Assembly (NCBI RefSeq): GCF_009766105.1
Contig: NZ_LMUH01000026.1
Location: forward strand, 484,721-548,720
Reading direction: 5' to 3'
Length of the DNA stretch: 64,000 nt
DNA from: Granulicella sp. S156
GTDB lineage: Bacteria; Acidobacteriota; Terriglobia; Terriglobales; Acidobacteriaceae
The position numbers were made by a program, and so were the translations under genes. The notes below the pieces were generated by a model. It was given only the letters and a program-made list of their open reading frames with translations, was not told where the DNA came from and ran no database searches. Below are positions 44,501 through 53,032 of this stretch, one piece after another. How positions within the stretch are numbered: the first letter of the stretch is position 1; each line of letters starts with the position of its first letter.

Positions 44501-44632
44501 TCGCTGGCGCTGCTGCACGATACGGAAGGGAGCCGTCAGGCGTACCGCGAACTTCTCACGCTGTGGAAAGACGCCGATCCTGAACTGGATCTACCGCGCC
44601 GAGCCGCCGCCGAATACCATGCCCTGCCTTGA
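41504..44632 (+). CDS. Serine/threonine protein kinase with transmembrane segment and TPR-type C-terminus
   Basis: A 1,042-residue bacterial Hanks-type kinase. The glycine loop is ARGGMGEVYEAED (near 95), the catalytic Lys in RVALKTIRPE (near 119), HRDLKPAN near 215, DFGLAW near 240 and GTLEYMSPEQIEG follow, so it should be active. A membrane helix (AAGVLAGCVALAALGLLY, near 390) separates it from an outer region with an ADFINTTGEPIFDNAL motif common to acidobacterial kinases, followed by TPR-like helices. Three 21-bp tandem repeats encode a Gln/Ser/Lys-rich linker near 855. TTG at 41495 is an alternative start. The sigma factor gene at 44957 is a usual partner. Confidence 0.92.
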   Translation: MQPQQTESAKIEWRSIKELFQAALELEPAQRAGFLARESSSLELRAEVERLLLAHEDAGAFLDDNALSAAKAFPLPESQRFASGQVFLDRFRIVRFLARGGMGEVYEAEDLELNTRVALKTIRPEIAGQPEVLSRFKREVHLAQLVTHPNACRIFDLFRHHGPEGDVVFVSMELLSGRTLADHLRESGRMSSAEALPILRQITSALGAAHAVGILHRDLKPANIVLEPAREGSIRAVVTDFGLAWSLDSNTQAPLTHSSQPVFGTLEYMSPEQIEGKDLTPASDLYALGLVIYQSVTGAKAFGSDTPIFSALRRLTEPPPLPSRTVAGLDPLWDTLVSGCLARDPAQRFQSAQQVAAALDGNTSALPLLPRSAAEQGAALKPSWAVRYWKPAAGVLAGCVALAALGLLYRHWHHRPTPASQITIVLADFINTTGEPIFDNALNPALLAKLQQSPFLNLMPDAKVRLALRYMGLPMQERLTQAVARQVCLREAGQIVLQGTIASETKGYDLGLKAFDCRSGKEIASRAFPAQVRGSALTALDQAADAIRRDLGESLQSLHQFDVPLEDASTPSLEALTAYSQGLRLSDEQGEVTAEPYFRHAVEVDPGFAIAQARLAAIDWDLGETGMAALAATKAYENRDHTSEWERFFILSCYYAYVTGEIDKEMKDYEGWGKLYPDDTMWPLGLTIDYAYYGQFDKSAEMARRQIRNAPETAVAYGNLALIYLAQERPDEARAILDEAVKAHLHEINIDFDQYWLAFYENDEAGMNKVLSTATAYPGLQETMLNYESEAEAYHGRLHSSRELMQHASNTAIHNGEAESADVWHAEESLWEAEFGQAKAARTDATQLFTATAQSQSKAAQSKNKTAESQSKNIQTIGALALATAGDTQHAQALAATLERAHPLDTLLNQYWIPVIRARIAIQQNKPALAVTLLDSATPYDTGLFDTLPCMYSVYMRGQAYLAMHQGVEAAAEFRKVLAHRGLVLTCPTAPLSQLGLARSLALLHDTEGSRQAYRELLTLWKDADPELDLPRRAAAEYHALP
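44060..44122 (+). repeat. Three 21-bp tandem repeats inside the kinase gene
   Basis: Units at 44060, 44081 and 44102 begin GCC(C/G)AGAGC and are A-rich afterwards; they encode AQSQSKA, AQSKNKT and AESQSKN. Being in multiples of three bases, copy-number change would lengthen or shorten the linker without breaking the frame. Confidence 0.8.
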
Positions 44633-44956
44633 GAACACCTCTACATTTCGCAAGCAGGAGCGCCGAGCAGTTAAGTTAAAGAAGTTCAAAATGACGCAGC
44701 TCAGTAACGACTCAGAGAGCGCAAAGATTAAATAGAGCGTAGGGGCTCAATCGGCTACGGGTACAAGCCCCAAAGGGGCGGTATATCCCAGCCTGGGGCG
44801 CAAGCCCCAGGTAAGAGGCCAACTATGGATCAAGCGCTGAAAGCGCGCTATATCTCGTCTGCACTGGCGAGATATACCGGCCTTTCGGCTGCACAATCTT
44901 TGTTGGATCACGATAACCGTGAAACCGCTCTAAAATGATCTTCGCCTGCCAAGTAC
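44633..44956. repeat. Intergenic REP-like palindromes before the sigma factor gene
   Basis: 324 bp without a gene. Hairpins include GCCCC-AAA-GGGGC (44767-44779), CCTGGGGC-GCAA-GCCCCAGG (44792-44811), GCGCT-GAA-AGCGC (44834-44846) and TATATCTCG / CGAGATATA (44849-44876). The stretch 44764-44788 matches 52176-52200 at 21 of 25 positions. A copy of the 42-bp dispersed repeat follows at 44890. Confidence 0.7.
44890..44931 (+). repeat. Dispersed 42-bp repeat, copy B
   Basis: Matches 32859-32900 at 37 of 42 positions, in the same orientation. It ends 25 bp before the ATG of the sigma factor gene, so it could influence that gene's expression. Confidence 0.75.
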
Positions 44957-45562
44957 ATGCAGACCTGGGATTGTGCCGTGACGGAGCTATCTTCCACAGA
45001 TGTAACCGCCCTTTTGACACAGCTATCCAAAGGGGACAAGAGTGTCATCGAGCGGCTTATGCCTCTTGTCTACGACGAGCTCCATCGCCGCGCCGCGGGA
45101 TATATGCGCAAGGAACGCGCCAACCACACACTACAGCCCACCGCCCTGGTGCATGAGGCCTATCTCAAGCTGGTACAGCAGCGTGAGTCCAACTGGAAGA
45201 ACCGCGCCCACTTCTTAGCGGTGGCGGCACAACTGATGCGGCGCATCCTGATCGATCACGCCCGCGCCAGGCTCAGTTCGAAGCGAGGAGGCGAGTTGGA
45301 GATCGTCTCGCTCGATGAGGCCTCTCAATTCCGTACCGACACGCCGGCTGGCCTGCTCTCGGTCGACGATGCGTTGACGAAGCTGGAGAAGCTGGATCCC
45401 CGGCAGGGCCATATCGTCGAGATGCGTTTCTATGGCGGATTGACAGTCGATGAGACGGCTGAGGTGCTCAGCGTCTCTTCCCGCACCGTGGAGCGGGAAT
45501 GGACGCTTGCCCGGGCATGGCTCTATGCACAACTCAAAGATCAGATATCGGGTGCGCCATAA
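44957..45562 (+). CDS. ECF-like RNA polymerase sigma factor (kinase-associated type)
   Basis: A 201-residue sigma-70-family factor of the group often found with serine/threonine kinases (TIGR02999-like). Region 2 is seen in LMPLVYDELHRRAAGYMRKE, with the hallmark TLQPTALVHEAYLKL and MRRILIDHARARLSSKRGG; region 4 is VEMRFYGGLTVDETAEVLS with SSRTVEREWTLARAWL. GTG at 44978 is an alternative start, which would begin at the conserved part. It follows the kinase gene by 324 bp of repeat-rich DNA and is convergent with tolC. The pair may form a signalling unit in which kinase activity governs the sigma factor; no anti-sigma gene is visible. Confidence 0.93.
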   Translation: MQTWDCAVTELSSTDVTALLTQLSKGDKSVIERLMPLVYDELHRRAAGYMRKERANHTLQPTALVHEAYLKLVQQRESNWKNRAHFLAVAAQLMRRILIDHARARLSSKRGGELEIVSLDEASQFRTDTPAGLLSVDDALTKLEKLDPRQGHIVEMRFYGGLTVDETAEVLSVSSRTVEREWTLARAWLYAQLKDQISGAP

Positions 45563-45632
45563 GCAGTCTGCTCATACGATCTCCTCGGGAAATGTCTGGG
45601 TTCTATTGTGTATGGAGAGCACAGGGCATACA

Positions 45633-47012
45633 TCATGGTTGCGAGCCACTTTGGAATCGCAGGGTTGAGAGATCGGCTTCATACTCGAACCGTGCATTGG
45701 CATCGGCAATCTGGGCTTGTGTCTGCTGCAGTTGCGCTTGACTTAGTTCGACAATGGAGCTGAGCCCCAACTGATAACGCGTCTGGGCCAGGTCGAGCGC
45801 CATGTTAGCTTGTTTGACTAACTCAGCCGTAACAGTCATCCGCTGCTGGGCTGTATTGGCTGTCAGCCATGCAGTCCTTACATCGCGGACGATCCGATCG
45901 ACCAACTGTCGGCTCTGTTCATCGGAAGCCTTGGCTCGCAGGTTCGCTTCCGCTGCCTCCGCATGGAACTTGAAGCCATTGAAGACCGGAATACTGATAT
46001 TTACTCCGGCCGCTCCGTACCAGTTCGGAGAAAAGTAGGTGCTCGATCCAACCGGCACACTTCCAACTATTCCCTGCGCAGAGACTGTCGGAAGCAACTG
46101 CTCGTGTTGTGCTCGGCTGTAGCGCACATCGGCCTCGTGGCTTAGTTGCAATGCTTTGAGATCAGGCCGCTGCTGCATTGCGAGCGCAATGACCGCTTCC
46201 GCCGATGGAGCTACTGCTGGTGGAGACGTCTGATCGTCGACGAGATGGTAATGATGGTCGGCCGTGCTTCCGAGGATGTCGTTCAGGCTGGCCATGGCAG
46301 CATCCGCTTGATTCTGAGAATCGAGAACCAGCAGCTTCGCTTGCGACAAATTCACCTGGGCGAAGCTCTGGTCCAGTGTCGATTTGAGTTTGCTCGCGGT
46401 AAGTGCATTCACCTGATCGCCGATGTTCTGACGTTCGTTGACAGTGCTGTTCGCTACCTGCAAGGTCGCCTGGGCCTCGAGCGCGTTGTAGAACGCGAGG
46501 TCCGCTGCCAGAACGATATCTTCTCGTGTGGCCTCCGCACTCTGTTCCGCGGCCTTGGCCTGTAGTGACGAAGACGCTACCAGATTGGTGGTACGTCCGA
46601 AGTCTGTAATCAGTTGAGTCAGCTGTACACCCGCTCCCACATGGTTCAAGAGACGGGACGCATTCAGCGTGCCGGAAGAGATCCGGCTACCCTCTTCCGC
46701 GCCGACGGCTGTGCCGTTGCCGTACAAGCTGGGGAGTTCTCCAGAGCGGGTCTCGCGGACCACTTGCTTCTGCGCGAGTGCAATCAGTGCTGCAACACTG
46801 ATTCGCGGGTTGTTCTTCAGGGCCAGTTGCTCGGCTTGCTGTCGCGTAAGCAGTTCATCGCCTTCTTTGCTCTGCGTTGTCTGTGAGTTGTTCTGTGCAG
46901 ACAAATAAGCAAGCGAAGGCGGTGTAGAGGGAAAGACAACGTTCTGTGCGGTGCAGTACAAGGATCCGCAAAGCAACAGATAGACGGTAATAGCTGTATT
47001 CCTTTTACGCAT
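45633..47012 (-). CDS. TolC-family outer-membrane efflux protein
   Basis: A 459-residue outer-membrane channel with the internal two-fold repeat of the OEP family (EQLALKNNPRISVAALIALAQ in the first half; ALAMQQRPDLKALQLSHEA in the second). Long amphipathic helices and SSIVELSQAQLQQTQAQIA near the end are typical. The signal peptide is MRKRNTAITVYLLLCGSLYCTAQ. The ATG at 47012 has GAGGTGG upstream and overlaps the end of the RND gene by 8 bp, so 47012 is chosen over 47051. It closes the efflux operon and would form the outer-membrane exit for the RND pump and its adaptor. Confidence 0.93.
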   Translation of the reverse strand: MRKRNTAITVYLLLCGSLYCTAQNVVFPSTPPSLAYLSAQNNSQTTQSKEGDELLTRQQAEQLALKNNPRISVAALIALAQKQVVRETRSGELPSLYGNGTAVGAEEGSRISSGTLNASRLLNHVGAGVQLTQLITDFGRTTNLVASSSLQAKAAEQSAEATREDIVLAADLAFYNALEAQATLQVANSTVNERQNIGDQVNALTASKLKSTLDQSFAQVNLSQAKLLVLDSQNQADAAMASLNDILGSTADHHYHLVDDQTSPPAVAPSAEAVIALAMQQRPDLKALQLSHEADVRYSRAQHEQLLPTVSAQGIVGSVPVGSSTYFSPNWYGAAGVNISIPVFNGFKFHAEAAEANLRAKASDEQSRQLVDRIVRDVRTAWLTANTAQQRMTVTAELVKQANMALDLAQTRYQLGLSSIVELSQAQLQQTQAQIADANARFEYEADLSTLRFQSGSQP

Positions 47013-50000
47013 GAACCACCTCGCGGGAAGGCACGGTGCCGGTCTCTTCATCGGCTTCTTTGTGGTGAATCAGAAGGTAGGCAGTAGGCACCAGGAAGAC
47101 GGTTACCATACCGGAAACAGTGAGACCGCCAAGGATGGCTCGTGCCAGCGGCGCATACTGTTCACTGCCCGGTTCGAGTGCCAGCGCCATCGGAATCAAT
47201 CCGAGGATGGTGGCCAGGGTCGTCATCAGGATCGGTCGCAAACGCACCTTGCAGGCCTCAGCCAGCGCGTCTTTGATGGCGTAACCTTGTGCCCGCAATG
47301 ATCCGACGAACTCCACAATGAGAATGCTGTCGGAGACAGCGATGCCGGTCATCATAATGACTCCCATCAGCGACATGACATTGAGTGTCGTGCCTGTGAC
47401 GAGCAGAAAGAGTATGACTCCCGAAAGTCCCGGCGGAATGGCAAGCAGGATGATGAAGGGATCGGAGAACGAAGCGAACTGTGCCATCAGAATCAGGTAC
47501 ACGAGGATCACCGCGAGGATGAGGCCGATGCCGAAACTCTTGAAGGAGTCGTGCATGTCGGTAATGGCACCTCCGACATTCACCGTCAGATTCTTCGGAT
47601 GCTGCATCCCTGCAATTACCCGATTCACATCGCTGCTCACATGGCCAAGATCCTCTTTCCTGGGCATCACGTAGACATCGAAGCTGCGCCGCAGTTGGTA
47701 GTGGTCCACTTCTGTAGGCGTGTTGATCTGCTTGATCGCCGCTAGCGATTCCAGCGGTGTCGTGTTTGCCGCTCCGGGAGCACGCAGCGGAATTTGCTTG
47801 AAGTCGGTCAGTGTTTTGATCTGGTTATCCGGGTACTGGACGGTCAGCATATAGTTGTTGCCCGTCTTCGGATCGACCCAGAAACTGGGCGCGATCATCG
47901 AGTCCGAGGTGAGTGCGGTAATGACATTGTTGATGGCGGCCTGCGGGGAGATGCCCAGCAGCGCAGCATGTTCCCGATCGATGTCCAGCTCCAATCCTGG
48001 ATAGTTGAGGTCTTGAGGAATGAGCACATCGCTTACTGAAGGCAGATCCTTGAGCTTCGTCGCGAGCGTCTGTGCGAATGCGAAGTCCTGATGCAGATCG
48101 TTGCCACCAATCCGAATATCCAGCGGCGCGGGCTGTCCTTGATTGACGACAGAGTCTACAAGTCCACCCGTCTGGAAGTACGTATTCACCTCCGGGAAGT
48201 CCGTGGCGAATCTCTCGCGCAATCGTTGCATGTACACAAAGCTGCTGGTCTTGTGCTCTTCCTTCAGGCTCACCTGGATGAAGGCTGTGTGCATTCCGGA
48301 GTTGCTGGTATAAATCGCCGAGAGATCGGGTGTGATGCCGATATTGGACACCACCATATTCATGTCCTCGGCAGAAACCACATCGCGGATGTCCTGCTCC
48401 ATCTTGGCGATGTATTCATCGGTCACTTCAATGCGTGTTCCCGGTGGAACTTTGACATTCACAACAAACTGGCCGGGGTCGGTGCGCGGAAAGAACGCAA
48501 CTCCCAGCAGGGGGAAGAGCGCGAAGCTAAGCACAACGAACGCGGCAAAGCTGCATACGACCAGGACAGGGCGCCCCAGGCAGACGGCGATAGCTTTTTC
48601 ATAGGCATGCTGCAGGCGCTCAAAGAGCCGGTTGAACCCGACAGTGACACGGCGGAAGAGCCCGTGACGTTTGGCCTTCAACTCCGCAGAGGGCAATCCC
48701 TCTTCCACGGTTTCGAGGTTATGCGTAGCGTGGCCATGCCCAGGCTCCAAATGAATAAACCTGGCGCAGAACAGCGGCACCACGGTCATGGCTACGATGT
48801 AGGAGGCGAAGAGTGCCAGCACAACAGCAAGGGCAAGTGCGGTGAACAGATACTTGCTCACCCCGGACAGCATAATGACAGGGAAGAACACGATACTCGT
48901 GCTGCACGTAGCTGCCAGTACCGCTAGCTGGACCTCCTTGCCGCCCTTCTCGGCCGCCTCTACAGGAGACTCACCCATCTCCATATGGCGGAAGATGTTC
49001 TCCAGCACCACCACCGAGTTATCAATGAGGCGCGAGAGAGCCAGAGCGATGCCTCCCAGCACCATCGTGTTGATCGTGCTTGCGCCGAGATTCAATGCGA
49101 TGAAGGCTGTGAGACACGAGATAGGGATCGAAAGCAGAACCGAGATCGTTGCGCGCACATTGCCCAGGAAGAGCAGGATCATCAAAGCCGTCAGGCACAA
49201 TCCAATCGTGCCTTCATTGATGACGTTCTTTACAGCGATCTTCACGAAGACCGATTGATCGAAGACGACGTTCGTCTTCAGAGCTGCAGGAACATCAAGC
49301 AGGTTGTGCACAGCATCCCGCACGCCGTTCACGATGCTGATGGTATTCGAGCCTCCGCCCTGCTTCAGCACGGGGATATAGACCGAATGTTGGCCGTCGA
49401 CGCGGACGATATTGGTCTGCAGTTGACCCGCATCCTCCGCCTTGCCGATATCTCCCACGAAGACCGAAGCGCCGCTCGCCGTCTTGATCGGCATCGCGTT
49501 GATCTGATCGACGACGGGAATCTGGCTGTTCGCATAGATGTTGTAGTCCTTCGGTCCGATACGCACATCACCGGCTGGAAGAATCAGGTTCGACTGATTC
49601 ACGGAGCTCACAACATCCATCACAGACAGTTGGTGCGCCTCCAGCTTTACGGGATCGACATAGACCTGGATCTGCCGATACTTGCCTCCATAGGGCTGTG
49701 GTACAGAAGCTCCCGGAACGTTGGCGACCTGGTTGCGAACCTCGAACTGCGCGAGGTCTTTCAGTTGTGTCTGGTTGAATCCCTGCCCCTTGAGCGTGAT
49801 GAGGCATACAGGCAGGTTGGAGGCATCGAACTTCAACACCACAGGCGGCAAAGTACCGGGAGGCAGGCGGCGCAGGTTCGCCATCGCGAGGTTCGAGATG
49901 TTGCTGACCGCCGCGTTGGCATCTGTGCCGGGCTGAAAGTAGATCTTGATCAGGCTCACACCGGGCAGGGAACGCGACTCAATGTGATTGATTCCACTTC

Positions 50001-50214
50001 CCAGCGTGAAGAAACGCTCATAGCTGTTGGTAATGTCCGCTTCAATCTGCTGCGGCGGCATGCCGGAGTAGAAGGTCGCAACTACGACTACGGGGATATT
50101 GATCTCGGGAAACAGGTCGACCGGCATGCGGGCCACGGTGGCTGTGCCCACCACGATCACCATCAGGCAGAACATCAGGATGAAGAACGGATACTTGATC
50201 GCGAAGGAGGACAT
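47005..50214 (-). CDS. RND-family (AcrB/HAE1-type) efflux pump
   Basis: A 1,069-residue inner-membrane transporter powered by protons. It starts with a first membrane helix (FAIKYPFFILMFCLMVIVVG), a large periplasmic loop (SLPGVSLIKIYFQPGTDANAA), a helix bundle with ALSRLIDNSVVVLENIFRHM carrying the conserved Asp of TM4, a second loop, and TM7-12 with GVIMMTGIAVSDSILIVEF. The ATG overlaps the adaptor stop by one base (TAATG), showing translational coupling. The FQPGTDANAA and PPGTLPPVVLKFD motifs are shared with acidobacterial and proteobacterial multidrug pumps. The substrate is unknown; drugs or lipophilic compounds are usual. Confidence 0.95.
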   Translation of the reverse strand: MSSFAIKYPFFILMFCLMVIVVGTATVARMPVDLFPEINIPVVVVATFYSGMPPQQIEADITNSYERFFTLGSGINHIESRSLPGVSLIKIYFQPGTDANAAVSNISNLAMANLRRLPPGTLPPVVLKFDASNLPVCLITLKGQGFNQTQLKDLAQFEVRNQVANVPGASVPQPYGGKYRQIQVYVDPVKLEAHQLSVMDVVSSVNQSNLILPAGDVRIGPKDYNIYANSQIPVVDQINAMPIKTASGASVFVGDIGKAEDAGQLQTNIVRVDGQHSVYIPVLKQGGGSNTISIVNGVRDAVHNLLDVPAALKTNVVFDQSVFVKIAVKNVINEGTIGLCLTALMILLFLGNVRATISVLLSIPISCLTAFIALNLGASTINTMVLGGIALALSRLIDNSVVVLENIFRHMEMGESPVEAAEKGGKEVQLAVLAATCSTSIVFFPVIMLSGVSKYLFTALALAVVLALFASYIVAMTVVPLFCARFIHLEPGHGHATHNLETVEEGLPSAELKAKRHGLFRRVTVGFNRLFERLQHAYEKAIAVCLGRPVLVVCSFAAFVVLSFALFPLLGVAFFPRTDPGQFVVNVKVPPGTRIEVTDEYIAKMEQDIRDVVSAEDMNMVVSNIGITPDLSAIYTSNSGMHTAFIQVSLKEEHKTSSFVYMQRLRERFATDFPEVNTYFQTGGLVDSVVNQGQPAPLDIRIGGNDLHQDFAFAQTLATKLKDLPSVSDVLIPQDLNYPGLELDIDREHAALLGISPQAAINNVITALTSDSMIAPSFWVDPKTGNNYMLTVQYPDNQIKTLTDFKQIPLRAPGAANTTPLESLAAIKQINTPTEVDHYQLRRSFDVYVMPRKEDLGHVSSDVNRVIAGMQHPKNLTVNVGGAITDMHDSFKSFGIGLILAVILVYLILMAQFASFSDPFIILLAIPPGLSGVILFLLVTGTTLNVMSLMGVIMMTGIAVSDSILIVEFVGSLRAQGYAIKDALAEACKVRLRPILMTTLATILGLIPMALALEPGSEQYAPLARAILGGLTVSGMVTVFLVPTAYLLIHHKEADEETGTVPSREVVHA

Positions 50215-51443
50215 TACTCACTCACCTCCTGCGCGTCGGTTGGAATGAACGCCGCGTGTGGTGTTACGGCCTCACCGGACTGGTAGTTTGTTTGCCCGGA
50301 GGCGATAACTCGCTCACCATCGCGCAGGCCACTCGTAACCTCCATCCGATTCGCTGTCTGGATTCCTATCGTGACATTCCGCTTCTCTACCTGATTGCTT
50401 GCGTTCACCACCAGTACATAGTCTTGATCGCCGCTCTGCACAATGGCCTGGGCGGGGAGGGTAAGAGTATCGTCCTTCTGCTGTAGCTGGATCATCGTCT
50501 CCGCGTACATACCGGGGCTGAGCGTGAGATCGGGGTTCGGGACGTCGACCTCGGTCAGCATGGTGCGCGTGTTGGTGTCGAGTGCTCGGGTGAAGCGCAC
50601 GATCTTTCCGACAAACGTGCGGCCCGTCGCATTTACCTTCACCTGCACCTCTCCTCCCTCATGGATGTAGGGAACATCGGCCTCAGGGACTGGCATACGC
50701 AGCCGCAGCAGATCGCTCTGTGCCACTCGGACCACCGGCATCGACTGGGTATTGGAAGCGGTGCCGGCCTGTATCAGCGATCCGGTGTCGGCATACCGCA
50801 TCGTCACCACACCGTTGAACGGCGAGATGATCTGTTCGTAGTCTGCAAGCGTCTGAACGCGATGACTATCCGCACGCGAAACGCCTAGCTGCTGCTGCAT
50901 AGCGTCGAGAGAAGCCTTCGCAACGCCGATCTGTGCTTCGGATTCCTGGTCCTTGGCCAGAGCGTCATCCAGCTCCTGTTCTGCGATTAGTCCAGGGCGC
51001 TCTTTGGAGGCCTGCAATAGCCGAGTGTAGGCAGCGTGGAGCGCGGCATGAGTCGACTCAGCGCTGACTACCTCGCTTTGAGCCCGCCCAATTTCAGATT
51101 GCGAGTGCCGTACTTCGGCTTGCGCTCCCTGCAGCTGGTCTTGCAACTCAGGTATTTCGAGCGCTGCAAGAGTCTCGCCCAGCCGTACCCGGTCGCCGAT
51201 ATCGACTTTGATCCAGCGGATATAACCGGATACTTTGGCGTGAAGATCAACCTCTTGATAGGGCTGGAACTGGCCGGCAACCGTAAGAGAGCTGGCTAGA
51301 GTTCCGCGTGTTACGGCGACGACGGCTGCCGCTCTGGGTGTGGCGGAGGGAGCCTTGCCCTTATGGGCCAGCACAAACAGCGCAACGGCTGCGAGAAAAA
51401 GACACAGGACTACTGCGATCCAGAGGATTCGCTTGCGACGCAT
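50214..51443 (-). CDS. RND efflux periplasmic adaptor (MFP/HlyD family)
   Basis: A 409-residue membrane-fusion protein linking the RND pump to TolC. An N-terminal membrane anchor (ILWIAVVLCLFLAAVALFVL) is followed by the lipoyl half-motif GQFQPYQEVDLHAKVSGYIR, a coiled-coil hairpin (LQDQLQGAQAEVRHSQSEIGR to about residue 210), the second lipoyl half (DYEQIISPFNGVVTMRYADTG), and beta-barrel and membrane-proximal domains (SPGMYAETMIQL). The ATG at 51443 has AGGTGG six bases upstream; the frame to 51506 is not used. It is first of the three structural efflux genes. Confidence 0.94.
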   Translation of the reverse strand: MRRKRILWIAVVLCLFLAAVALFVLAHKGKAPSATPRAAAVVAVTRGTLASSLTVAGQFQPYQEVDLHAKVSGYIRWIKVDIGDRVRLGETLAALEIPELQDQLQGAQAEVRHSQSEIGRAQSEVVSAESTHAALHAAYTRLLQASKERPGLIAEQELDDALAKDQESEAQIGVAKASLDAMQQQLGVSRADSHRVQTLADYEQIISPFNGVVTMRYADTGSLIQAGTASNTQSMPVVRVAQSDLLRLRMPVPEADVPYIHEGGEVQVKVNATGRTFVGKIVRFTRALDTNTRTMLTEVDVPNPDLTLSPGMYAETMIQLQQKDDTLTLPAQAIVQSGDQDYVLVVNASNQVEKRNVTIGIQTANRMEVTSGLRDGERVIASGQTNYQSGEAVTPHAAFIPTDAQEVSE

Positions 51444-51544
51444 GGAACCACCTATTCGGAGACACGTTAAAGCAACGTTATTTCCGGAAGAGGCGCAGCA
51501 CCGCACAGGTGCGGCCGCGCATCTTCCAACCAGTTATTTGGTTT

Positions 51545-51940
51545 TCAGGCGGTGAAAGGTGGTGCTCGTGGGGCTATGCGGGAGAAGTGTCGAGAGTCGG
51601 ATGCATTGAAGGACGGTTGTGTTCTAAGACGTTCTCCAGATCGCTCCAGCGCCTCCAGATGGGCGTTGGCCGGAAGCTCTGCCACTGTGCTGTGCAGCAA
51701 CTTGCTTGTAAACGCAGCAAGCGGCAGCCCCTCAAGGGTGAGCCTTTCGAGCGGGGCACTGGCAAGCGGACGCTCTCTCTGCGAGAGGAGCTTGGCTGCC
51801 GGTATGGCATGTTGGGCCGCCGCAGAGTAGTACAGCGACACCTTGTACTGCAGGCCCCACACAAAAACAGCAAAGGCCAGAGCCACCGCGAGCATAAGCG
51901 CGGGAGACTTGCGTCGAGCTGTGCTGTGAAGGGATGGCAA
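51545..51940 (-). CDS. Small membrane protein of unknown function upstream of efflux operon
   Basis: A 131-residue protein with one hydrophobic helix near the N-terminus (PALMLAVALAFAVFVWGLQYK) and a basic, Arg/Ala-rich C-terminal part (AIPAAKLLSQRERP). I do not recognise a named family. It lies 101 bp upstream of the adaptor gene on the same strand and may be the first gene of the efflux operon. The start at 51940 has no strong ribosome site. The frame could be real but short; base composition agrees with neighbouring genes. Confidence 0.55.
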   Translation of the reverse strand: MPSLHSTARRKSPALMLAVALAFAVFVWGLQYKVSLYYSAAAQHAIPAAKLLSQRERPLASAPLERLTLEGLPLAAFTSKLLHSTVAELPANAHLEALERSGERLRTQPSFNASDSRHFSRIAPRAPPFTA

Positions 51941-52297
51941 GCGAGTGTCCTAACTCAGGTATAGCGTGTTTGGAGCTGTTTCACAATTGCAGCGGACGAG
52001 AATCGCCCTCTTCTTCTTGGACGGGTGAAAGCGGAACAAGTATGTCTGCAGCGCGATAACAAGTCCTGGCGACGACTCGGAAGTTCCCCGATAGCCCCCT
52101 GCTGGCGTTCCGAACTGCTAATTCGTGTCTATATTTTGTTGGAATTTAGGCAAAGCTGTGGGCATGACACTGCTCCAAGCCCTGAAGGGGCGGCATATCG
52201 ATGCTAATCAGGCTAGATCGCCATTTTAGGGCTCTCCACATCACCGCATCTGTTTTGCCGCTCTTTCGAGATATCTATAGAGCGAATGAGAGACACG
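51941..52297. other. Intergenic region with one REP-like element
   Basis: 357 bp without a gene. At 52176-52200 lies a REP-like stretch with GCCC-TGAA-GGGGC that matches 44764-44788 at 21 of 25 positions. Nothing else recognisable was seen. Confidence 0.55.
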
Positions 52298-53032
52298 CTA
52301 GTGAAGATGTCCGATCAACAGGTTCGCGGCATAGATCGCCGCTGAACCGAGGAACACCGCGAGCAGGATGGCCGCGCGCTGGCCTTCGCGACGCCGGGCT
52401 TCGGGCAGAAAGTCGCTGGTTGCCAGCTGGATGAAGAAGCCCGCGGCAATCGCCAGCAGGACCACCGCACTCTTGCTCGAGAAGGTCCACCAGACCGTAG
52501 CCAGGCCGCCGAGCAGCGGAGCGATGGCATCGGCGACTAAGAAAGCATAGTCTGCGGGCCGTGCGCGTTCGCCGCTGGTGGTCAGCAATACCGTGTTCAT
52601 TCCATCGCCCAGGTCGTGCGCTGCGATGCCGACGGCAACAGCGTACCCAGCCTCATGCGAAGCGGCATAGGCGAGCCCAATGGCCATGCCATCGCGGAAG
52701 CTGTGAAAGATCAGCATCGTGCCGCCGATCCTTCCAATCGTAAGTCGTGAGAAGGCCGAGGACTCCCAGCGCGCCTCCAGGGCATCGAGCCCGTTGCCCA
52801 GAGCGAGGCAAAGCAGGAATGAGATCAACGCGACGCCCAGGACATTGGAGATGCTGAGCCCACTCGTTTCGCCCAGGGTGATCGCCTCCGGAAGCAGATC
52901 GAGGAAAGCTGCGCCCAGCAACAGGCCGGCCCCCAGTGCGATCAGCAGGGCCAGCCACCGCCTGAAGCGAATGGCTAGCAAGCCTCCCGCGAGAGTGGAC
53001 AACACCGGAATGGCAAGTAAGAGAATGGGCAC
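52298..53032 (-). CDS. ZIP-family metal transporter
   Basis: A 244-residue inner-membrane divalent cation transporter. About eight hydrophobic helices are visible. The metal-site motifs of TM4 and TM5 appear as FHSFRDGMAIG and AAHDLGDGMNT; the commoner forms are HNxxEG and HxxPEG, so this belongs to a variant subgroup with Asp for Glu. LDLLPEA stands where many relatives have HLLPEA. It has no operon partners: the queG gene is divergent and the upstream gap to the efflux cluster holds only repeats. The metal (Zn, Fe or Mn) cannot be told from sequence. Confidence 0.85.
   Translation of the reverse strand: MPILLLAIPVLSTLAGGLLAIRFRRWLALLIALGAGLLLGAAFLDLLPEAITLGETSGLSISNVLGVALISFLLCLALGNGLDALEARWESSAFSRLTIGRIGGTMLIFHSFRDGMAIGLAYAASHEAGYAVAVGIAAHDLGDGMNTVLLTTSGERARPADYAFLVADAIAPLLGGLATVWWTFSSKSAVVLLAIAAGFFIQLATSDFLPEARRREGQRAAILLAVFLGSAAIYAANLLIGHLH

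Noticed and set aside
48985..50286. 433-residue plus-strand frame antisense to the RND pump gene
   Set aside because: Asp/His/Arg-rich composition and complete overlap with an unmistakable RND gene show it is a shadow frame.
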